Shown piece after piece: positions 48,184 to 55,326 of a stretch of 64,000 nt of DNA. Within the stretch, counting starts at the first letter, position 1. Each line of letters starts with the position of its first letter. The notes beneath the pieces were generated by a model. The model was not told where the DNA came from. It ran no database searches and was given only the letters and a program-made list of their open reading frames with translations. The position numbers were made by a program, and so were the translations under genes. Origin of the DNA: a virus; the IMG/VR virus record IMGVR_UViG_3300046171_000225, positions 62,001 through 126,000 of that record, one strand, 5' to 3'.

Positions 48184-48414
48184 ATGCTGGTAGAACGAAA
48201 AGGAAAGGAATTCGGAGAGAAAATGTTTCTGGATTGGTTCTTTGAAGGACAAAAAGAAGCTGCTCTAGTAGAAGTTTTCCTCCAGGCACAAAAAGAAACT
48301 TCTTCTCTACAGCAGAAAGAAAAGAAACCCTTCATTGATGCGTTCGAGAAGGGTTGGGAAGGAGCACGAGCACAGGTCTTCTGCATCTTTCCAGAACCAG
48401 CAGGAGAGGCATAG
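48184..48414 (+). CDS. Hypothetical helical protein
   Basis: 76 aa, Lys/Glu-rich, helical. Ribosome site GGAGGAA. Not recognised. Confidence 0.58.
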   Translation: MLVERKGKEFGEKMFLDWFFEGQKEAALVEVFLQAQKETSSLQQKEKKPFIDAFEKGWEGARAQVFCIFPEPAGEA

Positions 48415-48486
48415 ATAATTCTTTGCTCCCTCTACAGGAATCCGATAGCCATCATGGGCACACACTCTCTCTACACGAGGTGAAAC

Positions 48487-48753
48487 ATGGAAGACGAGAA
48501 GAACCTGCTACTGGTCCCCAACTACATCATGGAAGGCTACAGAACCTATTTTGATTTGGACGGGAAGCAGAAAATGTTGTCTCACGAGGATGCAATTATC
48601 TTTTTCTTGAAGTCCGAAGCCTTTTGGCTTGGTGTCAACACTCCCGAGCTTCACTCATGGGGGATGCAGCGCAGCGACGGAAAGAGTTTCTTTGCCCTCG
48701 TCGTCAAGAACGGCACCATCCCAACCTACGCAGCCAAGAAGGAGGTAGCATGA
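48487..48753 (+). CDS. Hypothetical protein
   Basis: 88 aa, soluble alpha/beta, no recognised family; ATGA overlap into the next gene. Codon use shifts toward G/C from here on. Confidence 0.62.
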   Translation: MEDEKNLLLVPNYIMEGYRTYFDLDGKQKMLSHEDAIIFFLKSEAFWLGVNTPELHSWGMQRSDGKSFFALVVKNGTIPTYAAKKEVA

Positions 48754-49271
48754 GCAGCACTATCCACGCCTTGGAAGACGCGAAGGCCATTGTCCGACAG
48801 GCCATCGAAGACCGCAAGAAGGGTGTGCGCTATGACGAGGCGAAGGTGCGTCGTCTAGAAGCCGCTGCGGAGTGGGTACAAGGAGACAGGTACATTCCCA
48901 TCGGGTCTAGCCTCATGTTTGAGGGGGTTGACCTTTGGGAACTGTACTACTGGTACGACGCTGGGCTCTGTTCCGACCTGGCATTACCCGAGGACTACTA
49001 CGCTGCTCGCGTCCCTTCTGTTGAGGGGCTTGCGTTCGCTGCTGCAACCATTGTGTTCGCTGACCACGGTGACCTCACTGGGGCTCCTGCTGGGTACAGA
49101 GCTAGGTGGACGGGCGGTAGCGATAGCTGGGACAACCTTGAGTGGACTGGAGTCTTTGTAGATTTGAGCACCGACCGAACCTTCGGAACGTGGACAGTCC
49201 GGCAGGTTCAAACTAGCACTGGTCGCAAGTTTCGTGTCTGGGCGTTTGGGAAGGAAGTACGACGAGGGTGA
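48750..49271 (+). CDS. Hypothetical protein in GC-rich island
   Basis: 173 aa. ATG 48750 overlaps the previous TGA and has GGAGGTAG upstream. Trp/Tyr-rich (DLWELYYWYDAG; WTGGSDSWDNLEW). Codons are clearly GC-richer than elsewhere in the window. Not recognised. Confidence 0.65.
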   Translation: MSSTIHALEDAKAIVRQAIEDRKKGVRYDEAKVRRLEAAAEWVQGDRYIPIGSSLMFEGVDLWELYYWYDAGLCSDLALPEDYYAARVPSVEGLAFAAATIVFADHGDLTGAPAGYRARWTGGSDSWDNLEWTGVFVDLSTDRTFGTWTVRQVQTSTGRKFRVWAFGKEVRRG

Positions 49272-49449
49272 ACAAAAGAATTATTCTTGACCTCGCAGAT
49301 AAAGTGAATACTAGGAGGGGGCGGGAAGCTCCCGACAACCAATAGAGCCCGAAGGGGCACGGAGGCCAACATGGCACGCATGGCACGAGGCATCATGGGA
49401 TTGCAGGACGGAGAGCGCGTATCGTTGGAAGGCTGGTCGTCAGCTTTCG

Positions 49450-50208
49450 ATGATGCGAGAGAGGCAGGGCACATCGGGTATAGCTCTGGTGGCTACTCAG
49501 ATGGTTCACCCCAAGACGGTAGACCACTTGGTTCGCCAGACCTTCGAGGACGCGACGCGCTACAAAGTCACCAGCGCGGACTACGGTGTCACAGGCCTCA
49601 AGGGCAAGTACACCAACGCCTCATGGTACGGGCAGTGGACCTTGGACCCGAAGGACGACTCGGGCATGGGCATCTCCATCATCGCTCGTATGGGCAAGAT
49701 GCCGTTGAGCGTTGGCGCAGGGAGCAGAGTTTTTCTTTGCACCAACGGCATGTTCAATGCCTCCGACGCCCACATGAAGTTTGGGCAGACTAACTCGCTC
49801 CAACGATACCTTGCCCCCATCCTCACCGAGATGAGCCTGCAGGTTGGACCCATGCACGCTCGACGTGTCGCCATGCGTGAAGCCATGCGTGGTGTGCGAG
49901 TGACCGAGGCAGGGGCACAGCGTTGGTTGGGTGAGCTTGCATGGCAGCGACACATTGACGCCGATGGTCCTGTCATCCTCGATGCCCTTCCAGAGAACAG
50001 CATCAAGCGCATCGCGGAGGACGTTGTTCAGCCCCAGCACGACGCCTTCTTGCTGGAGGACGGCACCCGCAGCTTGGACACCTTGTACCAAGCCTCGAAC
50101 TACTGGTGCCGCTTCACGCCCCATGGTCAGCGCATGGAAGCCCTACAGGCCATCGACGCGCACTTCCAACGGCTGGTCGAGGCTCCACCGGAGTACCTGT
50201 CAGCCTAG
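49450..50208 (+). CDS. DUF932-like protein
   Basis: 252 aa. SRVFLCTNGMFNASDAHMKFGQ resembles the conserved centre of DUF932 (phage/plasmid-like) proteins. No ribosome site precedes ATG 49450. Instead GGAGG stands before ATG 49371 in another frame, whose first about 40 residues (MARMARGIMGLQDGERVSLE) look natural. A +1 shift near 49480-49500 would join the two. Either the gene begins at 49371 with a frameshift, or two overlapping genes exist. GC-rich codons suggest transfer. Confidence 0.65.
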   Translation: MMRERQGTSGIALVATQMVHPKTVDHLVRQTFEDATRYKVTSADYGVTGLKGKYTNASWYGQWTLDPKDDSGMGISIIARMGKMPLSVGAGSRVFLCTNGMFNASDAHMKFGQTNSLQRYLAPILTEMSLQVGPMHARRVAMREAMRGVRVTEAGAQRWLGELAWQRHIDADGPVILDALPENSIKRIAEDVVQPQHDAFLLEDGTRSLDTLYQASNYWCRFTPHGQRMEALQAIDAHFQRLVEAPPEYLSA

Positions 50209-50242
50209 TCACCCTCCTGGCGAATCGTCCTGGCAAAATGAG

Positions 50243-50275
50243 CCCTCACCGTTTCGGCGGTGGGGGTTTTCTTTT
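50243..50275 (+). terminator. Rho-independent terminator
   Basis: CCCTCACCG (50243-50251), 6-nt loop, CGGTGGGGG, then TTTTCTTTTT. Nine pairs including one G-U. Confidence 0.93.
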
Positions 50276-50335
50276 TGTTGCACCCCCAAGAAGAACTGAC
50301 TAGCAGAGCGAAGGAAAAATCCTTTGGAGGTCATC

Positions 50336-50548
50336 ATGGAGAAGTTCTTGAAGTTCCTTACCACCTGCATGGCCCTCGGCATGTTGCCTTGGGTCGTGGC
50401 CAGCCTGCTCAACGTGCTCGTGTTCCCCCAGTCCAACTGGGCCTGCATGTTCAGCCCCGGAGCCACGACGGCCATCGTCGCCGTTCACTGCATGTGGTGT
50501 TGGTGGCTGTTCGGTGTGGTCCACCCGTACCTCACGACCGAGGACTAG
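50336..50548 (+). CDS. Small membrane protein, 70 aa
   Basis: Two predicted transmembrane helices (about 5-28 and 40-63), Trp/Cys-rich. ATG 50336 has TTTGGAGG upstream. Flanked by two near-identical terminators, so it is a stand-alone cassette in the GC-rich island. Confidence 0.65.
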   Translation: MEKFLKFLTTCMALGMLPWVVASLLNVLVFPQSNWACMFSPGATTAIVAVHCMWCWWLFGVVHPYLTTED

Positions 50549-50588
50549 CCCCCGCTGCACGCTGGCCGTTGAGCTCAACTGGCCCAAG

Positions 50589-50620
50589 CCCTCACCAAGC
50601 CGTTGGTGGGGGTTTTCTTT
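50589..50620 (+). terminator. Rho-independent terminator
   Basis: CCCTCACCAA, GCCG loop, TTGGTGGGGG, TTTTCTTTT. Shares CCCTCACC and GGTGGGGGTTTTCTTTT with the terminator at 50243, so the two are probably copies. Confidence 0.93.
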
Positions 50621-50882
50621 TGCCTTCATCTCGCGGCCTGAAATGGGTCTAGGAGCTCGGGGTACCCCTCCCCCCCCTCTACCCCCTAGAGATAAGTCCC
50701 TAGGGCCTCGCCGCGCCCCACACCACCTGATACATCCGCGACACCCACAGAAATTTTCCAGATTTAAGCCCTTTAAAAAAACCTACATAAAAGTTGACTT
50801 CCCAAATCGGGCATGCTAAAAATACCCCCAAATAAAATTTCCAGATTTAGGAATATCCCCCTCACTGTCTAAGGAGCTACAA
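50621..50882 (+). other. 262-bp gap: repeats and promoter
   Basis: A C-rich patch (about 50664-50690) opens the gap. TTTCCAGATTTA occurs twice (50755-50766 and 50838-50849) flanking a promoter, TTGACT (50794-50799), 17 nt, TAAAAA (50817-50822) with an extended TGC. It should drive the HNH gene at 50883. No gene is seen. Confidence 0.55.
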
Positions 50883-51440
50883 ATGCCTAGTTGCGCAAGC
50901 TGTGGAACAGAGTTTGAACTAACCAAGCCTAACAAACGCTTTTGTTCAAAGAGATGTAAGGATAGGGAAAGAAAGAAAAGATATAGACAAACGGCTAGAG
51001 GGCGAGAAAAGCACAATCAGTATCGCGACAGGTATAGAAAATCAGAAAAGGGTCAAGAGAGGGAAAAAGAATACCGCAAGGGGTACGAGAAAAGGCCCCG
51101 AGTGAGATTAAGAAAAAATATAAGCAAAAGCATACGTGATGCACTTAAGGCAGCTAACAACGTCAAAAAATCAAGCATGTTTGAGAAGCTTCCCTACACG
51201 CCATTACAATTAAACGAACACCTAGAGAAGCAGTTTGATGAAAGAATGAGTTGGGACAACTATGGCACCTATTGGCATATAGATCATATAATACCACAAG
51301 CTGCGCTTCCTTATGATAGTATGGAACACCCTAACTTCGCTAAGTGTTGGGCGCTTGATAATCTCCAGCCCTTGAGTGCTGTTGAGAATATTAAAAAGGG
51401 TAGCCTTCATGAGGGCCAGAGGCATTATTTCAGTACCTAG
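50883..51440 (+). CDS. HNH homing endonuclease with N-terminal zinc finger
   Basis: 185 aa. A four-Cys finger (CASCGTEF...FCSKRC) precedes a long basic helix that would grip DNA, and a C-terminal HNH (YWHIDHIIPQAAL, then NLQPLSAVENIKKG). AAGGAG upstream of the ATG. AT-rich unlike the island before it, and it has its own promoter, as expected for a mobile endonuclease. Confidence 0.88.
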   Translation: MPSCASCGTEFELTKPNKRFCSKRCKDRERKKRYRQTARGREKHNQYRDRYRKSEKGQEREKEYRKGYEKRPRVRLRKNISKSIRDALKAANNVKKSSMFEKLPYTPLQLNEHLEKQFDERMSWDNYGTYWHIDHIIPQAALPYDSMEHPNFAKCWALDNLQPLSAVENIKKGSLHEGQRHYFST

Positions 51441-51465
51441 GCCTTAATTAAATCTTCTGTGGAAC

Positions 51466-51494
51466 TTGACACCTAACCCCCTATAGGTTAAGCT
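51466..51494 (+). promoter_or_regulatory. Promoter-like site before the GIY-YIG gene
   Basis: TTGACA (51466-51471), 17 nt, TAAGCT (51489-51494). A small hairpin TAACC/GGTTA lies across the spacer. The -10 is weak. Confidence 0.4.
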
Positions 51495-51499
51495 ACCCC

Positions 51500-52126
51500 A
51501 TGGAAGACCCCAAAGGAGAAAAAGTTTGCCCTAGCTGTGGTACTCTTAAGCCCCTAACGGAATATGGGGTACGCAAAAGTAAGAAAAGCGGTAGGAGAAG
51601 CTGGTGCAAGGCATGTATGGTTACCCATACCCGTATCAGAAGAGAAAAACTAAAAGAAGAGTTCGCTCTAAACCCACCTCAGTACACAGGGGCAATGATT
51701 ACTTGCCGTAGGTGTGGGGAAGAGAAGGTTGATTCAGATTACCACTTTGACTACTCTAAGAAATCGGGTATCGGAACCATATGTAAGCCCTGTCATACAG
51801 GCGCTAGGGCTACCTCTGTTAAGCGACAGCCTAGTGGCATATATACTATAAAAAATAAAAAGAATGGACGCATCTATATTGGACAAGCCATACACTTGGC
51901 CCGTAGGTGGGCAGACCACAGGCGTGGCCTACAAAAAGGCAATCATAATAATAAGGTCCTACAAGCCGACTATGACCTTCATGGTCTAGAGGGCTTTCAC
52001 TACGAAGTTATAGAAAACATGGGACGGGGACAAAAGCGCTCTGCTCTACTTCTAAGAGAAATGGAAAAAATTCTGGAACACCATAGTCAAGGAGCAGAAC
52101 TTTATAACCTTCTTGTTCTCGATTAG
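51500..52126 (+). CDS. GIY-YIG homing endonuclease with zinc fingers
   Basis: 208 aa. Two four-Cys zinc modules (CPSCGTLKPLTEY...WCKAC and CRRCGEEKVDSDY...CKPC) come first, then a GIY-YIG nuclease (SGIYTIKNKKNGRIYIGQA, Arg in HLARRW, catalytic Glu in YEVIE). It is a different family from the neighbouring HNH enzyme. Free-standing homing endonucleases spread by cutting relatives that lack them. Confidence 0.9.
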   Translation: MEDPKGEKVCPSCGTLKPLTEYGVRKSKKSGRRSWCKACMVTHTRIRREKLKEEFALNPPQYTGAMITCRRCGEEKVDSDYHFDYSKKSGIGTICKPCHTGARATSVKRQPSGIYTIKNKKNGRIYIGQAIHLARRWADHRRGLQKGNHNNKVLQADYDLHGLEGFHYEVIENMGRGQKRSALLLREMEKILEHHSQGAELYNLLVLD

Positions 52127-52127
52127 A

Positions 52128-52134
52128 CTACTTA
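52128..52134 (+). promoter_or_regulatory. CTACTTA promoter-like variant
   Basis: CTACTTATGGTATAA lies 21 nt before GTG 52156. One-base variant of the CTATTTA motif, with TATAA just after. Confidence 0.35.
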
Positions 52135-52155
52135 TGGTATAACGGAGTGCTTTAA

Positions 52156-52863
52156 GTGAAAAAATTATTTGAGTCATGGAGAGGCTACTTAACCGAGATG
52201 CCAAGAGAGTTTGGCCCTATATTTGATCAGCCATATGGTGGAGCTGGTGGAGATGAGGTTGAGGAGTTTAAGAACTTAAGCCGAGAAGAGATTGAAAGAG
52301 AGAAAAAATTTGGCAACCTCTACTGCCAAGAAGATGTTTGTTGGATAGGCAAAAAGGGAAGAATGATCAAGGTTGATCTTGACTATGTCTATCCAATACA
52401 GGGAAATATCTTTTATCAAGACAAGCTTGATTATTTTAAAAATCTGTTTAGGACACAAGATGAAGTTTATCTGCATGCTCCTTACGGGATTTTATCTATT
52501 GTTGACCTAGATAGTATTAAGGAAAGCATAGAATACGAAATGTATAGCGGTGATCATAAAGCCCTAACCACTGGTGATGAAGAGCTTGATGTGTATATTC
52601 TCGATAAAGAAAAATATGTAGAGGATAATGACCTTGAAGAAGAAGAGGTTCAACAACTCGAGCAAGATCTTCAATACGCTATAGCAAACAACGAGGGAGA
52701 TTTAGGCGACACAATCTTTCAATCAAGGGACGGAAACCATAGAATATTTGGGGCTAGAGCTGCGGGTAAAAAATATATTTGGGCGATAATGTATCAAAAT
52801 CAATACGATGATGTAATGGGTGAAAAGCCTTGGATGGCTGGATACAAGAAGTATCTAAAATGA
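52156..52863 (+). CDS. Possible virion-cargo protein with ParB-like loop
   Basis: 235 aa, GTG start. N-terminus MKKLFESWRGYLTE carries the shared tag with an L-T-E directly after. The body is acidic. Near the C-terminus, RDGNHRIFGARAAG resembles the D-G-N-H-R loop of ParB/sulfiredoxin-like NTPases. If the tag is removed in the head, about 220 residues would be injected. The first 25 coding bases are identical to those of the next gene, showing recent duplication of the tag. Confidence 0.75.
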   Translation: MKKLFESWRGYLTEMPREFGPIFDQPYGGAGGDEVEEFKNLSREEIEREKKFGNLYCQEDVCWIGKKGRMIKVDLDYVYPIQGNIFYQDKLDYFKNLFRTQDEVYLHAPYGILSIVDLDSIKESIEYEMYSGDHKALTTGDEELDVYILDKEKYVEDNDLEEEEVQQLEQDLQYAIANNEGDLGDTIFQSRDGNHRIFGARAAGKKYIWAIMYQNQYDDVMGEKPWMAGYKKYLK

Positions 52864-52888
52864 TTTCTTTACGGGAGACGGAAAGCAA

Positions 52889-53740
52889 ATGAAAAAATTA
52901 TTTGAGTCATGGAGGAGGTATGTTGGAGAAGGTATTCTCCAAGAGGTTCCTCTAGAGGGCTTTGGTAAGTATGGCGATGAGGGAGACGAAAAGTTTAAGT
53001 CTATTGCATATGATCAAGTTGATGATCCCGACTATGTTAAGCGCTCTGTTGCTCTATTTGAAAAAGTTCCCGATCCCTTTTATATTATTGTTGTTGACAA
53101 TGTGGGACAAGCTGGTCGTGGCCTACCCCCTAAGCTTCCCGAAATAAAAAATTGGGTCGAACAAAAAATGTGCCCGGAGTCCGGCGAGGGGCCGGATGAT
53201 TGCTGGAGACGGGATGCTAAGTTTCTTGTTGTTGGGCACCATTCCCTGAGTGATGACTATGAAGGCCCTGAATGGCAACTTGTCCATGATGTTATTGGTC
53301 ACTCAGCTCAAGACAGCGTTTACCGTAACTTAGAGAAAGTTCCAGTTACCTCTGGTGGATATGATAACTGGTGGGCTACTAAGTTTCTCTCAAAGTACTA
53401 TAAAGAAAAAGATGTTGCTCATCGCGAACTCCAAGGAATTATGATGGAAGAGTTCCCTAAAGCTATTCATCAGGCCCTCCCTGAGCATCTAAGGCTGGGA
53501 GAGACAGAAGACGACCTTCTGCCAGATATTCTTGGTGCCATCTTCGTTGGAGATTTTGGACCGGAAGACGCAGACAAGGTAGATCTAGAATACCTCAGGG
53601 ATCTTAATCCTGATATCAGTCCTCTGGGCCTCCGAGAGCAGGTTAAGACTGCTATTACCTTATATAAAAAATACCTTCTCACATGGTGGGAAGATCAATT
53701 AAACCCTAAGGGCGAAATAAGCGTCCTTATTCCCTTTTAG
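52889..53740 (+). CDS. Possible virion-cargo protein, unknown domain
   Basis: 283 aa. N-terminus MKKLFESWRRYVGEGILQE has the tag plus an I-L-Q-E. Contains VHDVIGHSAQD and VVGHHSLSDD, His/Asp-rich segments that could form a metal site, but no family was recognised. GGGAGACGG upstream. Predicted mainly helical C-terminus. Confidence 0.72.
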   Translation: MKKLFESWRRYVGEGILQEVPLEGFGKYGDEGDEKFKSIAYDQVDDPDYVKRSVALFEKVPDPFYIIVVDNVGQAGRGLPPKLPEIKNWVEQKMCPESGEGPDDCWRRDAKFLVVGHHSLSDDYEGPEWQLVHDVIGHSAQDSVYRNLEKVPVTSGGYDNWWATKFLSKYYKEKDVAHRELQGIMMEEFPKAIHQALPEHLRLGETEDDLLPDILGAIFVGDFGPEDADKVDLEYLRDLNPDISPLGLREQVKTAITLYKKYLLTWWEDQLNPKGEISVLIPF

Positions 53741-53749
53741 GAGATTGTC

Positions 53750-54088
53750 ATGAGAATCAGGATTATAAAAGCCAAAAGACTTCTAGAAGGAGACGAAGAT
53801 CCTAGAAGAGGTATGAAAGAAAGAATGGAAAAAGCTGAAGAAGCTATTGAGATGTTCTTCGACCAGATCTTTGCACAAGCTCAAAGCGTAGAGGAGCATG
53901 ATGCTCTTGTAGGACTTTTCTTTGATCGCATGGCTATCTACTCTAGTCCACCAGAAGACGGTCTGTCTGATGAAGAGTTCGTAGATTTACTTTTCAAGAA
54001 CACCAGAAAGATGAAAGAGCCTGCAGAAATGGATGAGCCGGAGCCTATGAGACCCCAGGGTGCTCAGGACAGAAGGGAAGAGGACTAA
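53750..54088 (+). CDS. Hypothetical acidic protein with MRIRII start
   Basis: 112 aa. The first 13 residues, MRIRIIKAKRLLE, resemble the starts of the 60270 and 61289 proteins (M-x-I-x-I then L-E), a second N-terminal pattern. The rest is helical and acidic. AGGAG upstream; TAATG overlap into the kinase-like gene. Confidence 0.7.
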   Translation: MRIRIIKAKRLLEGDEDPRRGMKERMEKAEEAIEMFFDQIFAQAQSVEEHDALVGLFFDRMAIYSSPPEDGLSDEEFVDLLFKNTRKMKEPAEMDEPEPMRPQGAQDRREED

Positions 54089-54774
54089 TGCAAAAATTAT
54101 TTGAAGCCTGGAATAAGTTCCTTACAGAAGACGAAAAGGCTTACTTCCCTTGGCTCGCTGCTCTCCAAAATCTAGAAGATCCAGATCGTGAAGCTGTGGA
54201 AGAGGCTTTCCCTGAGTGGGAGCACTTGGGTGCTGGCTCTTACCGAGCTGTTATGTCTCCAAAGGGCGAAGAGGATTATATTATTAAGGTTATCCACGAT
54301 AAGAAAGATGCTTACCAAAATGAGATGGAGTACGAAGTATCAAAGGATTTTCCTACTCTTTTCCCTAAAGCATTCGCTCATCATCCTAAGTTTAACTGGA
54401 TCGTCCTTGAGAAAGTCAAGGTTATTGAGAGTTTGAACATGGAGTTCCGTAGAGCGTTTGAAGCCGCTTTCCCAAAAGTGACAAAATACGCGTCGGACGC
54501 TGGGGTAAAGAACTTCTTCCTTGCTTTCAAGTCCGTACTCTATGCTGCAGCTCTTGGTGCTGACCCGGATGCAGAAGATGATATCTCACCAGCACAGATG
54601 GAAAACATTAAAAAGATAAGAGATTTCGGACTTGAGCAATCTGAGCCTTTCCGTGAACTTGTCAAGGCAATTGCAACATACAAGATCGATGTCTCTGATA
54701 TTTCAGTTGGAAACATTGGAATCAATGATGAAGGTAAATTTATTATTATCGACTCTTCAATTTGGGAGGCGTGA
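54088..54774 (+). CDS. Protein-kinase-fold cargo candidate
   Basis: 228 aa. Tag MQKLFEAWNKFLTE, then a small kinase-like fold: glycine loop LGAGSYRAV (48-55), Lys67 in YIIKVIH, a helix with Glu79-83, hinge WIVLEKV, catalytic-loop-like Asp204-x4-Asn209 (DISVGN) and metal-binding-like Asp222 (IIIDSS, in place of DFG). The full set of key residues is present although the C-lobe is short. Packaged with the head, it could phosphorylate host targets at once, as T7 kinase or T4 Alt act early. Function is inferred. Confidence 0.72.
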   Translation: MQKLFEAWNKFLTEDEKAYFPWLAALQNLEDPDREAVEEAFPEWEHLGAGSYRAVMSPKGEEDYIIKVIHDKKDAYQNEMEYEVSKDFPTLFPKAFAHHPKFNWIVLEKVKVIESLNMEFRRAFEAAFPKVTKYASDAGVKNFFLAFKSVLYAAALGADPDAEDDISPAQMENIKKIRDFGLEQSEPFRELVKAIATYKIDVSDISVGNIGINDEGKFIIIDSSIWEA

Positions 54775-54968
54775 TGCAACTCTCTAAGAGGTTTAAGAAA
54801 GTTATTGCTTGGAGATTTCTTTCTTTTTTTGTTACCATACTCATCAATTACCTTGTTTTTGGGTCTTGGAATAAATCTTTTTGGTTTACGGTCGTGCTCA
54901 TGACCATTTTTACAATTTTACATTATTATTTTGAGATGATGTGGGAAAAAATCGAAGATAGGATCTAG
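54774..54968 (+). CDS. DUF2061 small membrane protein
   Basis: 64 aa. SKRFKKVIAWRFLSFFVTILINYLVFGSW and the end YYFEMMWEKI match the DUF2061 family of two-helix membrane proteins. Starts in the stop of the kinase-like gene (TGATG). Confidence 0.8.
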   Translation: MQLSKRFKKVIAWRFLSFFVTILINYLVFGSWNKSFWFTVVLMTIFTILHYYFEMMWEKIEDRI

Positions 54969-54975
54969 TTTTGTA

Positions 54976-54982
54976 CTATTTA
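54976..54982 (+). promoter_or_regulatory. CTATTTA motif before the nuclease gene
   Basis: TACTATTTATACAT, nearly the same as at 20351, lies only 5 nt before ATG 54988 with no Shine-Dalgarno. If it is a -10, the message is leaderless or nearly so. Confidence 0.35.
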
Positions 54983-54987
54983 TACAT

Positions 54988-55326
54988 ATGAATCTGTACC
55001 TGTACAAAGCAAAATTAGATCGTGTGATTGATGGAGACACTGTCGATGCTATGATCGACCTTGGATTCAACACTTGGGTACATAAAAGAATACGCTTGCT
55101 TGGCATAGATGCTCCCGAGACGCGCACCAGGGACCTTGAAGAGAAGGCAGCAGGGCTACAGACCAAGGAACGCCTCACGAGCCTTCTAGAGGCCTCAGGA
55201 GGCGAGTTTGTCGTTGAATCTCATGGTGTTGGCAAGTACGGTCGCTGCCTTGGTACTCTATGGATTGGAGATCAAAATATAAATAATCTTCTTCTTTCGG
55301 AAGGGCTCGCGGAGGTCTATGAATGA
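54988..55326 (+). CDS. Thermonuclease (SNase-like)
   Basis: 112 aa. DRVIDGDTVDAMIDLG, RIRLLGIDAPET and GKYGRCLGTLWI carry the SNase calcium-site Asp residues and catalytic Arg/Glu. No signal peptide. It may degrade host DNA or RNA. The start is fixed by the conserved first strand. Overlaps the lipoprotein gene by 4 nt. Confidence 0.9.
   Translation: MNLYLYKAKLDRVIDGDTVDAMIDLGFNTWVHKRIRLLGIDAPETRTRDLEEKAAGLQTKERLTSLLEASGGEFVVESHGVGKYGRCLGTLWIGDQNINNLLLSEGLAEVYE

Noticed and set aside
49581-50124. Long minus-strand open frames in the GC-rich island
   Set aside because: GC-rich codons leave few stops on the opposite strand. The + strand frame has DUF932-like motifs, and the minus frames have no ribosome site or recognisable domain.
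50664-50690. C-rich patch as a protein-coding start
   Set aside because: No start with a ribosome site and no continuing frame; it is treated as intergenic.
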